Shown: positions 63,910 through 64,000 of the stretch, piece after piece | How positions within the stretch are numbered: position 1 is the first letter of the stretch | How the letters are laid out: every line of letters begins with the position of its first letter | Notes under the pieces: model-generated | Database searches by the model: none | The model's input: only the letters and a program-made list of their open reading frames with translations | Told to the model about the DNA's origin: nothing | Translations under genes and position numbers: made by a program | Source: Congeria kusceri | Lineage: Eukaryota; Mollusca; Bivalvia; Myida; Dreissenidae | Direction: 5' to 3' | Assembly: GCA_027627225.1 (NCBI GenBank) | Contig: CM051036.1 | Span: forward strand, 39,324,426-39,388,425 | Length of the DNA stretch: 64,000 bases

Positions 63910-64000
63910 ACATAGAGCTTTACAAAGGTTAGTGGGTACATTCAAATTCGAAATACAATCAATATTGCATCGCTAATAAATAAACGTTTACTTTACAATG

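Overview
This is a eukaryotic, AT-rich, intron-rich window, most likely from a bivalve mollusc. Three things point there: the two multi-exon genes are clearly animal; the non-coding DNA is packed with roughly 140-170 bp tandem-core repeats of the kind typical of bivalves; and a palindrome at 62468-62534 resembles one I associate from memory with dreissenid mussels (species is a guess). There are no operons, CRISPR arrays or bacterial features.

Gene 1 (about 619-29700, + strand) is an NCOA5 (nuclear receptor coactivator 5) orthologue. I can follow eleven coding exons in continuous phase, giving about 700 residues: an RS-rich N-terminus, an RRM split over two exons, an RGG-like stretch, a DPY/proline-rich linker built from five symmetric phase-2 exons, an anticodon-binding-like (HisRS C-terminal type) domain, an LxxLL motif and a Q/P/A-rich tail. 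Its introns hold a hAT-type element with an 8-bp target duplication, several MITE-like elements, two minisatellites that run right up to splice sites, at least seven medium-length repeat families, and a degenerate copy of the start of exon 10.

Between the genes (29.9-36.9 kb) lies a nest of repeat elements (29873-33399), then about 3.5 kb with nothing recognisable.

Gene 2 (37108-43115 coding, + strand) is a TARDBP (TDP-43) orthologue: four coding exons, 416 residues, with the N-terminal oligomerisation domain, two RRMs and a low-complexity C-terminus that keeps the conserved Ala/Met-rich helix. Intron 1 holds a 1.5-kb element whose monomers carry the nuclear-receptor half-site TCAAGGTCA. The downstream region to about 47.5 kb is probably 3'UTR and contains three short inverted-repeat elements.

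The right part (47.5-64 kb) has no intact gene that I recognise: a broken piggyBac transposase (minus strand, 54.3-55.4 kb), a decayed non-LTR retrotransposon tail (58.5-59.6 kb), palindromes, dispersed direct repeats, a microsatellite and a GC-richer block of unknown origin (51.8-53.3 kb).

The two genes both encode RRM-type nuclear RNA-binding proteins and lie head-to-tail. The most unusual content is the set of repeat elements: unrelated families share one architecture (left terminal motif, tandem core usually carrying GAGTTATGGCCC-like sequence, inverted copy of the left motif, terminal hairpin, then CTCTTGTT-like end). This fits non-autonomous Helentron/rolling-circle elements, and in one case an interrupted minisatellite fixes the exact ends.
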